This document shows positions 42,589 through 53,700 of a stretch of DNA of 64,000 nucleotides, piece after piece (the stretch's first letter is position 1; each line of letters starts with the position of its first letter). The DNA is from a virus: IMG/VR virus record IMGVR_UViG_3300032753_000007, positions 1 through 64,000 of that record; one strand, 5' to 3'. Below the pieces are notes generated by a model. It saw only the letters and a list, made by a program, of their open reading frames with translations. It was not told the DNA's origin and did not search any database. The position numbers and the translations under genes are program-made.

Positions 42589-43316
42589 AACACCACAAAC
42601 TACTTATACCCCTAGATTGTTTGTTTGATACTTATCTAGGGGTTGTTGATGCCCTGTATCCAAAAACCATCATCTCATTATTGAGTGATGGTTATTTTGG
42701 ACGTGTTCATAACAAGTTATCGGCATTTAATAAAAATATTGATGATTTAGCAGTTGCTAAAAGGTGGTCTAATCGTGATATAGAAATATTGCGAAATAGT
42801 AAACGAAGTGCATTAGTATCTGTATTAATGAAGTACTTTACTGATGTAAATAATAGTAATGAAGAAAATCCATTAGCTAATACCTATACAGTAGTCATTA
42901 ATACATGGCCTTATGATTTAGCTAATCAAGAATTAGTTGAGTTATTTTCTTTATTAATTGATTTATTTAACATTGGTGATATTAAACACATTCATGTAGC
43001 AATGGCTGATTTAACACCTGAATATATTAAAGAAAAACAATATACAAAATTCTTTTTATATGATTGGAATGAATGGCACTATCATCATAAATTAGCATTA
43101 CAGAAATGTAAAATACCTAAAATAACATGTGTATTTCCATTAACCTATATTAATGGCGTAACTACAGCTGAACATGAAGAAGAAGTAATAAAATGGACAG
43201 CAGCAGGTGCTTACTTACATATTGATTTAGAGATCGTTAGATTAGCAGATATGTCTATTGATGCTGAATTACTATTAAATGAACTAAAGGAAATTTATGA
43301 CCCACAAACAAATTGA
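42585..43316 (+). CDS. Hypothetical protein, 243 aa
   Basis: The product starts MKHHKLLIPLDCLFDTYLGV and overlaps the endolysin stop by 4 bases (ATGA). It is soluble, with alternating strands and helices; a segment (DIKHIHVAMADLTPEYIKEK, FFLYDWNEWHYHHKLAL) looks like a Rossmann-like or nucleotidase-type fold, but I cannot name a family. It overlaps the next gene by about 20 bases. Confidence 0.55.
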   Translation: MKHHKLLIPLDCLFDTYLGVVDALYPKTIISLLSDGYFGRVHNKLSAFNKNIDDLAVAKRWSNRDIEILRNSKRSALVSVLMKYFTDVNNSNEENPLANTYTVVINTWPYDLANQELVELFSLLIDLFNIGDIKHIHVAMADLTPEYIKEKQYTKFFLYDWNEWHYHHKLALQKCKIPKITCVFPLTYINGVTTAEHEEEVIKWTAAGAYLHIDLEIVRLADMSIDAELLLNELKEIYDPQTN

Positions 43317-43830
43317 ATCTATTTTACAAATACTAAATAAATGCATTAACACAAAACAAGCATTTAAAGATATTGCTGATTATCAAATTGAAATGAAATC
43401 TTTAAAAGGGAGTAGTTTTGCATTTGTTGATGATGATGAATCAGTAGCATTAATTAAATTAACATTAGAAAACATTACAATGCCATTTAGTGATGCAATA
43501 GAGAGAGATAAGAATAATGAAAGTATTAATTTTCCATTATTTAAAGAATTAGAAAATTTAACCTATGAATTTAGTTTTGTATCTGGATTATCATTAGATG
43601 ATTGGTCTGTATTAGCTACCTATATGGTTATGGCACATGAACGTAGTTTAAAGTATGTTTATGACATTGGTATATTAGATAGTAAAGTTAGATTACTATT
43701 AGGTAATCCTTGGTTATTTATTTTACTTTTATTAGAGTTAACACCATTTACATTGTATGCTGATATTGTAGAAACTGAATTATTAAAAATAGCTATTAAT
43801 CAACGTGTTGATAAACTCATAGCTACTTAG
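43297..43830 (+). CDS. Hypothetical protein, 177 aa
   Basis: The product starts MTHKQIESILQILNKCINTK, with AAAGGAAA upstream inside the preceding gene. It is mainly helical and acidic (SFAFVDDDESVALIKLTLEN, LLGNPWLFILLLLELTPFTL), with one hydrophobic stretch near the C-terminus that is probably a buried helix. It ends tail-to-tail with a minus-strand gene, overlapping it by 8 bases. No family is recognised. Confidence 0.5.
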   Translation: MTHKQIESILQILNKCINTKQAFKDIADYQIEMKSLKGSSFAFVDDDESVALIKLTLENITMPFSDAIERDKNNESINFPLFKELENLTYEFSFVSGLSLDDWSVLATYMVMAHERSLKYVYDIGILDSKVRLLLGNPWLFILLLLELTPFTLYADIVETELLKIAINQRVDKLIAT

Positions 43831-44215
43831 TAGTTTCTACTAATACCATAAAATCATTGTATGTTAATGATGATAGTTTTGTAGAGGTTTCATCTGGCAA
43901 TGGTACAATAGCAGGTACTTCAGGAGATTGTATTACTTTACTTTGAACAGTGTCTATTCTAAATGGATCACTCATTAGTTTAGTAAAGTGTTGTGCCATT
44001 GCAATAGATAGTTGTTTATTGCTTTCAGCATTAGATTCTTCTTGTTTAACTTTTAATTGGCCTAATGCAGTTGTGGTTAATCCAGCCAATAATAAGGCTT
44101 TATCTTTAGTTGACATTTCTTCTGTTGCAAGAATTTCTAATCTTTTTTGTTGTGCATAATTAATCACGTCTAATGGATTAGCTACATCAACAAGTGGTAA
44201 CTCATTTGTTTCCAT
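43823..44215 (-). CDS. Hypothetical protein, 130 aa
   Basis: The product starts METNELPLVDVANPLDVINY. It has a helical centre (QQKRLEILATEEMSTKDKAL, then TTTALGQLKVKQEESN) and a Pro-rich tail. It is an isolated minus-strand gene among plus-strand ones, with TAGGAATATTACA before its ATG. The helical pattern resembles small head or packaging proteins of phages, but no family is assigned. Confidence 0.5.
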   Translation of the reverse strand: METNELPLVDVANPLDVINYAQQKRLEILATEEMSTKDKALLLAGLTTTALGQLKVKQEESNAESNKQLSIAMAQHFTKLMSDPFRIDTVQSKVIQSPEVPAIVPLPDETSTKLSSLTYNDFMVLVETTK

Positions 44216-44291
44216 TGTAATATTCCTATTATTTAATAAATTTTAAGCCATATATTATCTATATGATAATTCAAAAACTAAGGTATAGCTA

Positions 44292-44795
44292 ATGCAATTA
44301 GTAAAAAATATACAAAAAGGACTATACGCAAAAAGCACAATTAAAAAAATGAAAGATAAAAACCTATCTATTTGGAATAGAGCTGTATTAGGTATTGATT
44401 TAATTACTGAAGATAATGCACCTACAGTAACATGGGTTTGGATGCAAACTTATATTTGGTCACCAGCTATTCCTAATTTAAATAAATTTGTTAGTCACAT
44501 AGAGCATGTTGTAACAAGCTATGATAAGCGATTACTCATCGATCACATCGCGCCTTATGCGCCAATTGATATTCGGTTAGATACGTGGTGCTATGCTGAA
44601 AACAATAACAACATTGGATTATTAGAGGGCTATTTTATTGTAGCGAGTTATATTAAACACATGAAAGATGCTAAATTAAAAGAGCATGAAATATCCGTAT
44701 TATCTCGAAAACTATATACGGTTTTAGCAACGTTTATTAAATTAACCATTATATTGGTGGAGTTAAAATATGGCAGAAAAAGAAGTTGGTTCTAA
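44292..44795 (+). CDS. Hypothetical protein, 167 aa
   Basis: The product starts MQLVKNIQKGLYAKSTIKKM. It is soluble and rich in Trp and Tyr (TVTWVWMQTYIWSPAIPNLN), with a helical C-terminus (LYTVLATFIKLTIILVELKY) that might touch a membrane. It overlaps the next gene by 26 bases. No family is recognised. Confidence 0.5.
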   Translation: MQLVKNIQKGLYAKSTIKKMKDKNLSIWNRAVLGIDLITEDNAPTVTWVWMQTYIWSPAIPNLNKFVSHIEHVVTSYDKRLLIDHIAPYAPIDIRLDTWCYAENNNNIGLLEGYFIVASYIKHMKDAKLKEHEISVLSRKLYTVLATFIKLTIILVELKYGRKRSWF

Positions 44796-45177
44796 AAATC
44801 CAATGATTGATGTAATAGAATCTGGATTACAAGGAATACATAGTACAACCAATGTTTTAGCATTTATCTTTAGAAAAGTTATTTGGGATATTAATATTGA
44901 TGCACCTACTTGGTACAAGTTGTTAAATGATTGGCAAATCATGTTAAGTAAATCTGAAATGACTCAGAAGCAATTAGCGAGTGATAGAGGAAATACTATT
45001 AGACGACTCGCTAAAGATAAGTTGCAATGGAGTGGTTTTATGTTAGGGCTGCATATACTACAAATTGAAAAAGTTGATATTGAAATGGTATTTCATAGAA
45101 ACGATACTATCCTTACCACTGTAAAAGTTACGGTACCCATTGTTAGAAAAAGTAAACCAAAACCAATTAATAAATGA
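44770..45177 (+). CDS. Hypothetical protein, 135 aa
   Basis: The product starts MAEKEVGSKNPMIDVIESGL, with GGTGGAG 6-8 bases upstream inside the preceding gene, which fixes the start. It is helical with a basic segment (LASDRGNTIRRLAKDKLQWS) and a Pro/Lys tail. It ends just before an intrinsic terminator, closing the 39339-45177 run. No family is recognised. Confidence 0.55.
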   Translation: MAEKEVGSKNPMIDVIESGLQGIHSTTNVLAFIFRKVIWDINIDAPTWYKLLNDWQIMLSKSEMTQKQLASDRGNTIRRLAKDKLQWSGFMLGLHILQIEKVDIEMVFHRNDTILTTVKVTVPIVRKSKPKPINK

Positions 45178-45183
45178 ATAATC

Positions 45184-45225
45184 ATATGTGATGAGCCTCA
45201 TAAGCTCATCACATATTTTTTTTTA
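45184..45225 (+). terminator. Intrinsic terminator
   Basis: A 13-bp stem (ATATGTGATGAGC / GCTCATCACATAT, loop CTCATAA) is followed by eight or more T. It lies between the small-gene run and the 857-residue virion gene. Confidence 0.85.
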
Positions 45226-45244
45226 TCTTTATAAAGGAGTAAGT

Positions 45245-47818
45245 ATGGCTGATGTACAAGATCCAGAATATCAAGCAAGATTAGATCAAGCCAGTATTAA
45301 CGTTAACGGCACAGCTCAAGGTGGAGACAGTATCATTTATAATGGGGTAACTTACAACAAAAGCATTGTATTAGTTAATCCAAAAATTAATCCTGGAGCA
45401 TCACCAGATGGTAATTGGATAGCAGATATTACCCCTACACCAGGAGCAGCATTTGGATCTGATGGTGGCATTTCACCCACTTCAAGTATTCCAACATCTA
45501 CTAATGCTGCTAGTGGCTCTTTACTATCTGGCATTAGCAGTTCTGCAAACAATGTTGTTAGTGGTATATCTAGTAGTGCAGGTAATGCTGTAAATGGAAT
45601 TTCAAATACAGTAAACGGCGTTACTTCTCAAGCAAGTAGTTTACTAAATGGTGCTACTGATACAATTAGTAATTTACCTAAACAAGCGACATCATTATTA
45701 AGCGGTATATCTAGTACTGTATCGAGCGGCATTGGTAGCGTTGAATCGCTATTTAATTTTAGCTCAACGCCCTCTCCAGTAGTTACTCCTAATCCAGTAC
45801 CTACTCCTGTTGCTAAATTATCACCTACTAGTTTTCAAACATCACCTTTTGCTGAAAAAGTATTAGTAGATCCTTACCAAACATTTAATTTAAATAAACT
45901 CACATTACCAGAATTATCTATTGATAAAACAGTAGATTATTTAGAAAGCTTAATACCTACTGACATTATTAGCAATTTAAAAAAAGCACCAGACTTACTT
46001 AGCTTTTTATCACAAAAAGCAATGTCATTAGAAAATTTTGTAGGCTCATTAAGAAATATGATGCCGTCTAATTTTTCATTAGATGGCATATTAAGAAAAT
46101 GTGGTGCTTTAGATTTATTTAATAATATAAATGATATTAAAAACGTATATAGTAATTTAGGTGTAGAACTCAGTACCATTGGGCCAGATGCATTAGCTAC
46201 TGCTACTAATTACATATCTAATATAGAAGGTCAATTTAGTTCTGTATCTCAACAATTTTCATCATTAGGTGGAGGGCTATTAGGATCATATGGTAGCAAT
46301 AGTTATGGTAGTGTGCCTTATAGTTACAATGCATCGCCTATTGTATCTACTGCAGCTACATTAAGTTACGTTAATGAGTTAGCTAAAGTAACACCATCTA
46401 ATAGTGATATACTCTCTACAGTAGGATTAAATAGTATAAACAATAACAAACTATTAAATAGCACTACTAGCAGTACATTTACCACAATAATGGGAGCAGC
46501 TCAAACTATTGGTGCTTCTAATACGGCTAATATAGCTAATTCAGTATCGACATTAAATCCAGCATTAGTAACTTCTATTTATACACAAGCAGTAGCAAAA
46601 CTAGGAACAGCAAATAGTTCAGGAAATCTGCCTACTACAATTCCTAAAGTAGTAGCTTCTGGTATAGCTGCAGTAACTAAATTAGGTACAACTAATAGTA
46701 ATGCTATTTGTGCTATGACAACAACTCAATCAGCAGTTATTTTATCAATTGCTACACAATACGATACATTATCTTCTAAGTTCATTACTACGCTAACTAC
46801 ACAAATAGCAACGCATGGTAGTGCTACTATACAAACAATAGTTAATGATTTAAATACAGTTATTTCTACTACTGGTGTAACGCCATTATTAACGTTACTA
46901 AATACAGTTTATAAAACAAATAGCACTACTGCATTATCTACTGCTACAAATAGCAGTATTTATACAACGTTAATATCAGACATTAACGCCTATGGGATTA
47001 GCTTTATTTATTCACTTGCACAAAGCATTGCTGTTAGTGGTCAAGCTACTGTTATTTCACTAATTACAAATATTAGTGAAATAACGCCTGCTGTATTATC
47101 GCCTATACTAGCATCAGTATCCACTATACAAACAACAATGACTAGTTTAATTGCTGATATACAGACATTAACACCCGCACAATACACAGCTATTACAGAT
47201 ATATTGTCTACTTATGATCCTGGATTAATTAGTGCACTAGCTACTGCAAATACTACATTAACAGCAGCACAAGTACTACAAACTATCAATGCATTTACTA
47301 ATGTAGATCCTACTGTATTAAGTAATAGCATTATACAATTAACTAATCAGTCTACATCAACGCTAACTACTATTGGTAAATTAATGGCAGTTAATGAACC
47401 CTATAGCATTGTTAGTAATTCTGTGTATGGTGATCCAATATTACTACATTACGCAATAAAAGAAAGTTTAAAAATTTATTCATTAAAAGGTAATTATAAT
47501 GCTGTTTTAAATCTATTAACTAATTATAATGGCACTATTGTAGCCAATGATTTATTAACAGTTATTAGTAACCTATTAACTAATTATAAACAGACTACTT
47601 CTGATTTATTACTGGGATTAACAGAAGCGGGTGCTAATTTATTAAACGCTTTAAATAGCATTTATATTAATTGGTTTACTGTACTCAGAAATGGCATTAG
47701 TATTGAAAATACTTATATACTAATTGGCGCTAGTAACGATGCTTTAATTTTATTACAAACTCAACCATCCACAGCTATTGGGGCTACTTTAGTACTTGAT
47801 AACAACTATACAAAATAA
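45245..47818 (+). CDS. Probable virion structural protein, 857 aa
   Basis: I choose ATG 45245 (MADVQDPEYQARLDQASINV), because AAAGGAG sits 6 bases upstream. The frame is open for 19 more codons through the terminator. Residues ~100-190 are a low-complexity Ser/Gly/Val/Asn stretch with repeating ISS.xNxVxGIS units. The C-terminal two thirds are very rich in Thr, Ala, Ile and Leu with many short helical repeats (TLTPAQYTAITDILSTYD). No enzyme motif is seen. Its size, composition and place beside large virion genes suggest a baseplate or tail component. Confidence 0.6.
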   Translation: MADVQDPEYQARLDQASINVNGTAQGGDSIIYNGVTYNKSIVLVNPKINPGASPDGNWIADITPTPGAAFGSDGGISPTSSIPTSTNAASGSLLSGISSSANNVVSGISSSAGNAVNGISNTVNGVTSQASSLLNGATDTISNLPKQATSLLSGISSTVSSGIGSVESLFNFSSTPSPVVTPNPVPTPVAKLSPTSFQTSPFAEKVLVDPYQTFNLNKLTLPELSIDKTVDYLESLIPTDIISNLKKAPDLLSFLSQKAMSLENFVGSLRNMMPSNFSLDGILRKCGALDLFNNINDIKNVYSNLGVELSTIGPDALATATNYISNIEGQFSSVSQQFSSLGGGLLGSYGSNSYGSVPYSYNASPIVSTAATLSYVNELAKVTPSNSDILSTVGLNSINNNKLLNSTTSSTFTTIMGAAQTIGASNTANIANSVSTLNPALVTSIYTQAVAKLGTANSSGNLPTTIPKVVASGIAAVTKLGTTNSNAICAMTTTQSAVILSIATQYDTLSSKFITTLTTQIATHGSATIQTIVNDLNTVISTTGVTPLLTLLNTVYKTNSTTALSTATNSSIYTTLISDINAYGISFIYSLAQSIAVSGQATVISLITNISEITPAVLSPILASVSTIQTTMTSLIADIQTLTPAQYTAITDILSTYDPGLISALATANTTLTAAQVLQTINAFTNVDPTVLSNSIIQLTNQSTSTLTTIGKLMAVNEPYSIVSNSVYGDPILLHYAIKESLKIYSLKGNYNAVLNLLTNYNGTIVANDLLTVISNLLTNYKQTTSDLLLGLTEAGANLLNALNSIYINWFTVLRNGISIENTYILIGASNDALILLQTQPSTAIGATLVLDNNYTK

Positions 47819-47830
47819 AAGGTGATTTAT

Positions 47831-48454
47831 ATGTTAATTAAGTTTGCAATTGAAAACGGCTATGCTATCATATTTTGGCTCTATGTAACATGGCACTCTA
47901 TTTTAATTATATATAACTTAGTAAGAAAAAAGAACACAGCTGTTAAAGTAGCAAAAGCATTAAATGAAGTATTAGAGAATAATCCTAGAATTGTTTTTAC
48001 TAAGCATGAAAGGAAGATACTAAAAGAAACAATGCCGTTAATGAATGATGTTTTGTTATTAAAAGTATTTTTTGAATTTCCTAGTATTAAATCATTAAGT
48101 GATAATAACTTAGTATCAGATAGAGTAATTAGTTTATATGAGTTAGGTAAAGATTGTAGCCCTAAAATACAAGAAGCTATTGTTTGGTTATTAATGTTAC
48201 AGACTAATATAAAATGTCATGAAGAATATTATCATAATAAAAAAATAGTCGTAAAAGAAGAAGTCTATAAAATACCTAAAACAAAAGTAGATTTATTGCA
48301 TCAGCTAAATGCTTTAAATGGAGAATGTAGTCGATTAAAAATATCTACCGATGCATTTACTGAAAAGGGCATTACATTTATGTATGGATTAGCAGTTGAA
48401 TTAAATCTATGCAGAACTCATGAAGGAAAACGTTTAAATTGGACAACGCATTAA
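47831..48454 (+). CDS. Membrane-anchored hypothetical protein, 207 aa
   Basis: I choose ATG 47831 (MLIKFAIENGYAIIFWLYVT); AAGG lies about 8 bases upstream. A GTG three codons earlier is the alternative. One membrane segment (residues ~10-29) is followed by a basic cytoplasmic-type domain of helices (VRKKNTAVKVAKALNEVLEN). The polarity suggests anchoring in the inner membrane. It ends at a bidirectional terminator. No family is recognised. Confidence 0.5.
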   Translation: MLIKFAIENGYAIIFWLYVTWHSILIIYNLVRKKNTAVKVAKALNEVLENNPRIVFTKHERKILKETMPLMNDVLLLKVFFEFPSIKSLSDNNLVSDRVISLYELGKDCSPKIQEAIVWLLMLQTNIKCHEEYYHNKKIVVKEEVYKIPKTKVDLLHQLNALNGECSRLKISTDAFTEKGITFMYGLAVELNLCRTHEGKRLNWTTH

Positions 48455-48465
48455 CTGCATATAGC

Positions 48466-48499
48466 ATCACTACAGAGCCAATTATGGCTCTGTAGTGAT
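48466..48499. terminator. Bidirectional terminator hairpin between convergent genes
   Basis: A perfect 14-bp stem (ATCACTACAGAGCC / GGCTCTGTAGTGAT) lies between two convergent genes. Neither side has a long T-run (TTGTATATATT on the plus side). Confidence 0.6.
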
Positions 48500-48507
48500 T
48501 GTATATA

Positions 48508-50649
48508 TTAAAAATCTAATCGACCTTGTGCTGCTATACTCATTATGTTGCCTGGTAATGTATCATTGGCAAACCAACACAATAAGTTATTTACTGATAC
48601 ATAAGTATCAAAGTTTTGTTGTGCTCTTGCTCTTCTTAAACGCCATCTATTAGTAGGATAATATTGCTCTGCTAATCCTAAACTACCTAATACAGCCATA
48701 TAGTCAGTAAACATAGTATCTTCATCAAACATAGATGTCCAGCCTTGCAATACGTCTGATGTACTCAATTCAGATGTAATAGGGACATGCAGCATTTTAG
48801 ATAAGTTAATAATACTAATTGTTAAATCAATCCCTAAAGGCTGTTGCTGTATATTCCATCCTACGTTACCAGTGCCTCTACGAATGCTTAAATTACTCAC
48901 TATAGCGAGTTGATGTTGTACCCTACCCTTTTGCCATAGCTTTAAAAGAAAAGGCCCTGTCCAGCTATTTCTACCCGTTGTACGTGGCGCTGCGGCGGCT
49001 ATCCACATTGCAGTAGGTACTAATAAATCTTGTAAAATAGAAATGGGGTTTCCATAAGGCGTTCTTAATTTAATAGTATAGTCACTTGTTGGTAATGAGG
49101 TACTACAGCTATCCCAAAAATCAGGTATGTCAACAAAGGCTTTACCGCCTAACATAGCTAAACCACTAAAGCCAACTGATGCAGCTACACCAGACATAAT
49201 ACTACCAATTCCAGATATAGCTGTTTCTAAACTATTAGCAATGATATTATCAGCAATATTGCCATTTGCAATATTAAATAAACTGCTGCGTGCTGATCGA
49301 CTCGTCTCATTCATTTTAGATGCAATTTCAGATTCTTTAGTACTATTAGAGAATGATTCACCCGTACTCGCATCCCAATCTACAACAAAAGAAACAAATG
49401 CCTGCCCATAACCTAAGTCACCTTGTAATACTTCTGAATATTCAGCTAAATGTCGTGTTAAACCATTCCATAAATTAACGACTTCACCGCCCATAGTAGT
49501 AGTTGCTGTAGCTGCTTCATTAACTGATGTTTGTGCATCTTTTACAGTAGTATCAGGCTGTTGATCAGGTGTTGAATTATTATTACCAGAAACAAGATCG
49601 CTTAATTGATCCAATAGCCAATGGCCAGTCGCTGAAGCACTGTTTATATACGCATCAATTGTTTTAGCAAAATCAGGTTGATCTTGTATATCGCTTTCTT
49701 TTAATCCACCGCCATCTATATACGCTTTAATAGCAGCATTAGCAGATGCTGTATCTAATGAGTCTTCTCTAATTTTATTTATTATTTTTTGATGAGCATG
49801 TGTTAAACGATGGTATCTGTTAGCTACTTCTCTAATGTCTATGCCGCCATTATTGTTTAACCAAATATCAGGTAAAATAGTGCTGAGTGTTTTTATATCT
49901 GCAGCGGATTGTCCAAATGCAGCTGCATTCATAGTAGCCTTTTGTCCAGGTGTTTTAGATATATCGCCTGATGCTACGCCTTGTGCTAGTTTCATATTAA
50001 CGCTTAATGCATTAACAATAACTGTTACAGTAGACCAGTAAAGACTCATGGCGGGTTTCATGTAATAGAACTTACTCATAGGGCGCTGTTGTAAATCAGC
50101 AATCGCTTTTACTGCAGTACCATATAACACATTCATTAATGCTAATTCAGGTACAATATACCAGATCATAATGAAGCCAGTAAACTGAGCAATGGTTTTT
50201 AATAGATCGCCACCTACCTTACCACTGTTAGCCATGTTGCCGTGCATAGGATCGTAAAACGATGTAAAGAAATTAGTTAAACTATTATAAGCAGGTACGC
50301 CACATTGTATGGTAATCCGTGATGCATTTTGATCGACTGCTTCAGCATAATATCTACCCATACCCATACAAGCATTTTTAGCAGGACGTGTACTATTTTC
50401 TACACGTGCTATTAGCGATGGTAAATTAGGATCTGCATTTTCTGTATACTGATAGAGTGGGTTAATAGAGCGGTTTCCACCTAATGAGGTATCAGAATAG
50501 TTTAGCGTATTATAACTAAACTGCTTACTAGCTGCCATTTCTTTTGTGCGAATATTGTTATCTCTTGTAGCACCTCTACTAGGTACAAAGAATGCTTGCC
50601 TTATCCAACTTGCATCCGTTACATTTACTGTATTTGTATATAATGCCAT
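48508..50649 (-). CDS. Probable tail structural protein, 713 aa
   Basis: The product starts MALYTNTVNVTDASWIRQAF. It holds a hydrophobic stretch (FTGFIMIWYIVPELALMNVL), a long helical Asp/Gln-rich middle and, near the C-terminus, a strand set (RRGTGNVGWNIQQQPLGIDL, then TISIINL) that resembles the conserved end of tail hub and tube-initiator proteins. It is read just after the tape-measure gene in the same direction, with a 30-base palindrome between. I infer a tail or baseplate hub role; no exact family is assigned. Confidence 0.55.
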   Translation of the reverse strand: MALYTNTVNVTDASWIRQAFFVPSRGATRDNNIRTKEMAASKQFSYNTLNYSDTSLGGNRSINPLYQYTENADPNLPSLIARVENSTRPAKNACMGMGRYYAEAVDQNASRITIQCGVPAYNSLTNFFTSFYDPMHGNMANSGKVGGDLLKTIAQFTGFIMIWYIVPELALMNVLYGTAVKAIADLQQRPMSKFYYMKPAMSLYWSTVTVIVNALSVNMKLAQGVASGDISKTPGQKATMNAAAFGQSAADIKTLSTILPDIWLNNNGGIDIREVANRYHRLTHAHQKIINKIREDSLDTASANAAIKAYIDGGGLKESDIQDQPDFAKTIDAYINSASATGHWLLDQLSDLVSGNNNSTPDQQPDTTVKDAQTSVNEAATATTTMGGEVVNLWNGLTRHLAEYSEVLQGDLGYGQAFVSFVVDWDASTGESFSNSTKESEIASKMNETSRSARSSLFNIANGNIADNIIANSLETAISGIGSIMSGVAASVGFSGLAMLGGKAFVDIPDFWDSCSTSLPTSDYTIKLRTPYGNPISILQDLLVPTAMWIAAAAPRTTGRNSWTGPFLLKLWQKGRVQHQLAIVSNLSIRRGTGNVGWNIQQQPLGIDLTISIINLSKMLHVPITSELSTSDVLQGWTSMFDEDTMFTDYMAVLGSLGLAEQYYPTNRWRLRRARAQQNFDTYVSVNNLLCWFANDTLPGNIMSIAAQGRLDF

Positions 50650-50670
50650 TAATTAAAATCCTGTAGTAAT

Positions 50671-50700
50671 TAGATAGCATAGCAATTGCTATGCTATCTA
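50671..50700 (-). terminator. Perfect 30-base palindrome
   Basis: TAGATAGCATAGCAA and its exact complement lie between the tape-measure-like gene and the next minus-strand gene. No T-run follows on the minus strand. It may reduce read-through or stabilise mRNA ends. Confidence 0.55.
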
Positions 50701-50706
50701 TAAAGG

Positions 50707-53700
50707 TTAATAGGTTCTACCACTACTAATAACAGGCGATAGTGTTTGTTTAGCAGATGATGCATTAGCTACAATAATATTTTGAGCAGGTGTATTTGCT
50801 GTTGACTTCATCGTAGTTAATATTTGAGCCAATAGATCATTAGTAGTAGACAATTTAGTAAGATGCTCATCATGTCTATTAGCTGAATCTTTATTAGCTT
50901 GTACTAATTTATCTTCAATAGGTTTAGTATTGAGTGCTGTTTGTGTAGTAACACTAGATAGCGTTGTTGCACTAGGTACAGGCGGCATATCGTTAGCTGT
51001 GCTTGTAGTTGTAGATTTAGATGCAGCTGCAATAGGCGATGTTACCGCATTAGCTGGCGTTACTGAGGTAGCAGGCGTAGGCATTACACTAGATGTAGGC
51101 ATTGGTGGCATGTCATTGCTTGCTAGTGATGGGCCATTTCCTTTAGTTGCAAATGCATCAGCAGGGGGTAAGCCACCTGTATTAATAGGCACATTTGTAT
51201 TAGCAATGGCATTACTACTAGACGATACTGCTACTTGATAGGCTTCATCTTCAGACATGCCTTTAGATAAGTTAGCTTTATATTGCGCTCTACTGACATT
51301 CATTGCAGTAATTACACGCTCAGCTGATACTGAAGCTACATTACCATGCCCGTGCTTACTTCTGCCTGTATTAGGGTCAGCTAAACTCGCCCATTCTTCA
51401 GCAGCAGCATTAGCAGCAGCAACTGGATTATCAGTTTTACCTTTAATATAGGCTGATATTTGAGGTCTTTTTTTATCTAATAAATATTTACTAAATAAGA
51501 GTTCTTGTGTTTTAGCATCAAACTTAGTTGTATCTGGATTTAATCCTAATTTCTTTATGCCGTCTATTAATGTTGGTGGAATCATTTGATACTTACCTAC
51601 AGCAAATAAACGACGCTCATCATTAGCAGATCTATTCATATCCGCTAGTATTTCAGATAATGTCATGCTCGTTAAATCACGATTACCTACTGGACCTAAA
51701 ATCTTATTACCAGAAGTACCACGATTATAAGCGTTATAGCCTTTACTGCCTGATTCAGCATTTTTAATTAAACCAGCTAATGAGTTAACTACCGGTTCAA
51801 CTAAATTAACTTTAGCCCAATCAATGCCTTTACCGGCTGCTGTTTTACCTAATGTGTAAAGCTCTTTAGCTTTATCACCTACTTTACCAGCAAAGTCTTT
51901 AATAGGATTTAATAAGTTTTCTTTACTCCAATCTACTGCTTGATCAAACATAGATTTCTTAGGTGTACCATCTGGATTAACGCCTTGCTGTCTATCTCTA
52001 TCATAGTTAGGTGGTAATACTGGTTTATCTTTATCTAGTTTAGTAACAGTAGGATGTAAATTAATTGCAGATACTTTCTTTAAGTTATCTGCTTTAGTAT
52101 CATTATTTCTATTAGCTTGATTCCTAAGTTGTTCTACTAATACGTCAATAGTACTTTTATTATCACTTAACGTTATATCATGCCAAGGACTATTTTGTAT
52201 GCCATAAGGATTCATACCTAAGTTAGCTTCAACAGAACCAAACTGTACTAAGTTAACAAACTTAATTATATCTTCTTTTTTTAATTCATCGTCAATATTG
52301 TCTACTTTACTTTTACCAAATTGCTGTAAGCTAGCTTTATGTTTAATATAAACAGGTAAAAACCGTTTATATAACCAGGTATTAAAGTTAGTCTTATCAG
52401 TCATGTTGTCATAAGTACAACCAAAATCTTTATAGTACTTTTCCCATACTTCTTTAGGCAATAAATCTATTTTAGGAATATTTTTAGTGAGTGTAATATG
52501 GGGTGTAAAATCAGATTCAAAATTACGCATATCTGCTACTGCTTGACTATTATCAATAGGTATACCATATTGTAAAAATCTTAATTTTTCTAAAGGCTCT
52601 AATGCTGTTCTATTCATTATATATTTAGTGCCTTTATATAAGCCATAGCCAGCAGCACCAACAATAATAGCCCAGCCTACTGGATTAGATAACAATAAAG
52701 CACTTTCACCTAACGCTGCGCCTGCCACGCCTAACTCACCAACAGTAGCTAGTCCAGCGCCACCTTCAGCAGCTGCAGTAGCAGCGCCTGCTGCAGTAGC
52801 AGCGGCTTCACCGCCAGCTAGTGCTCCAGCTCCAGCTACTCCTGCTGCACCTGCACCACCAATACCTAAAGCACCTAACGCTTTACCGCCCCAGCCTTTA
52901 GCATCTTTTACTAGATCACCTGCTTTACCAAATGCATCTAATATACTACCGCCAGTAGGAGTCACAATTGGTGCTGGTTTCTTATTAGTAGGTACACCCA
53001 TTTCACGTAATTTTTTAGCAGTTTCTTGTTTAGCTTTACGTTTTTTAATAATGTCTTGAAACCCACCTTCACGATTAGCTTCTTTTTCTTCACTATTTTC
53101 AGTAGGCCACTTAGTGCTAATATAGTTTTTAATATCTTTTAGTGTAGTATTAATGGTATCTAGTTTATTACTGATCTCATTAACGTTTTCATCTACTGAT
53201 TTAGTTTTCTTTCTATTTTTAAAGAAGCTGCTAATGCTGCCTACAGGATTTTTTAATACACCACCTAATTTACTAAACCAATTGCTAGCATCTTTTTTAT
53301 CAGGTTTTCGTTTACCCATAGCAGCAAATAATAAATTAGACATTACTTGAGTAGTGCCTGTAAAAGCACCCCAACTTAGTTTACCTAATGTACCTACTGC
53401 TCTAGCTGCACGCTTAGGTGCTTTCTTAGCAGACCACCATATTAGATTGCCTAATAGCTTTGCTGGGAGCAATGCGAGTTTAGCACTACCAATGCCTAAT
53501 TTAGCAGCTAATGGACCTAATACTTTAGCTACTGTCCAACCAACCTTAGCTAGTCTTTGTGCTCTTTCAGGGGCTTTCATTAGTTGTCTTTTTAAAAATC
53601 CACCACCTTTCCATAATGTTCTGCCTGTAAAGCCTAACATTGTTTTAAGCGGATTATAAGCAGCCATAGCTAAACTAAATGGTAGCTTTGCAAGTGTCCA

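Noticed and set aside
45188-45244. Upstream in-frame start for the 857-residue virion protein
   Set aside because: It would place the start inside a strong terminator; ATG 45245 has the AAAGGAG site.
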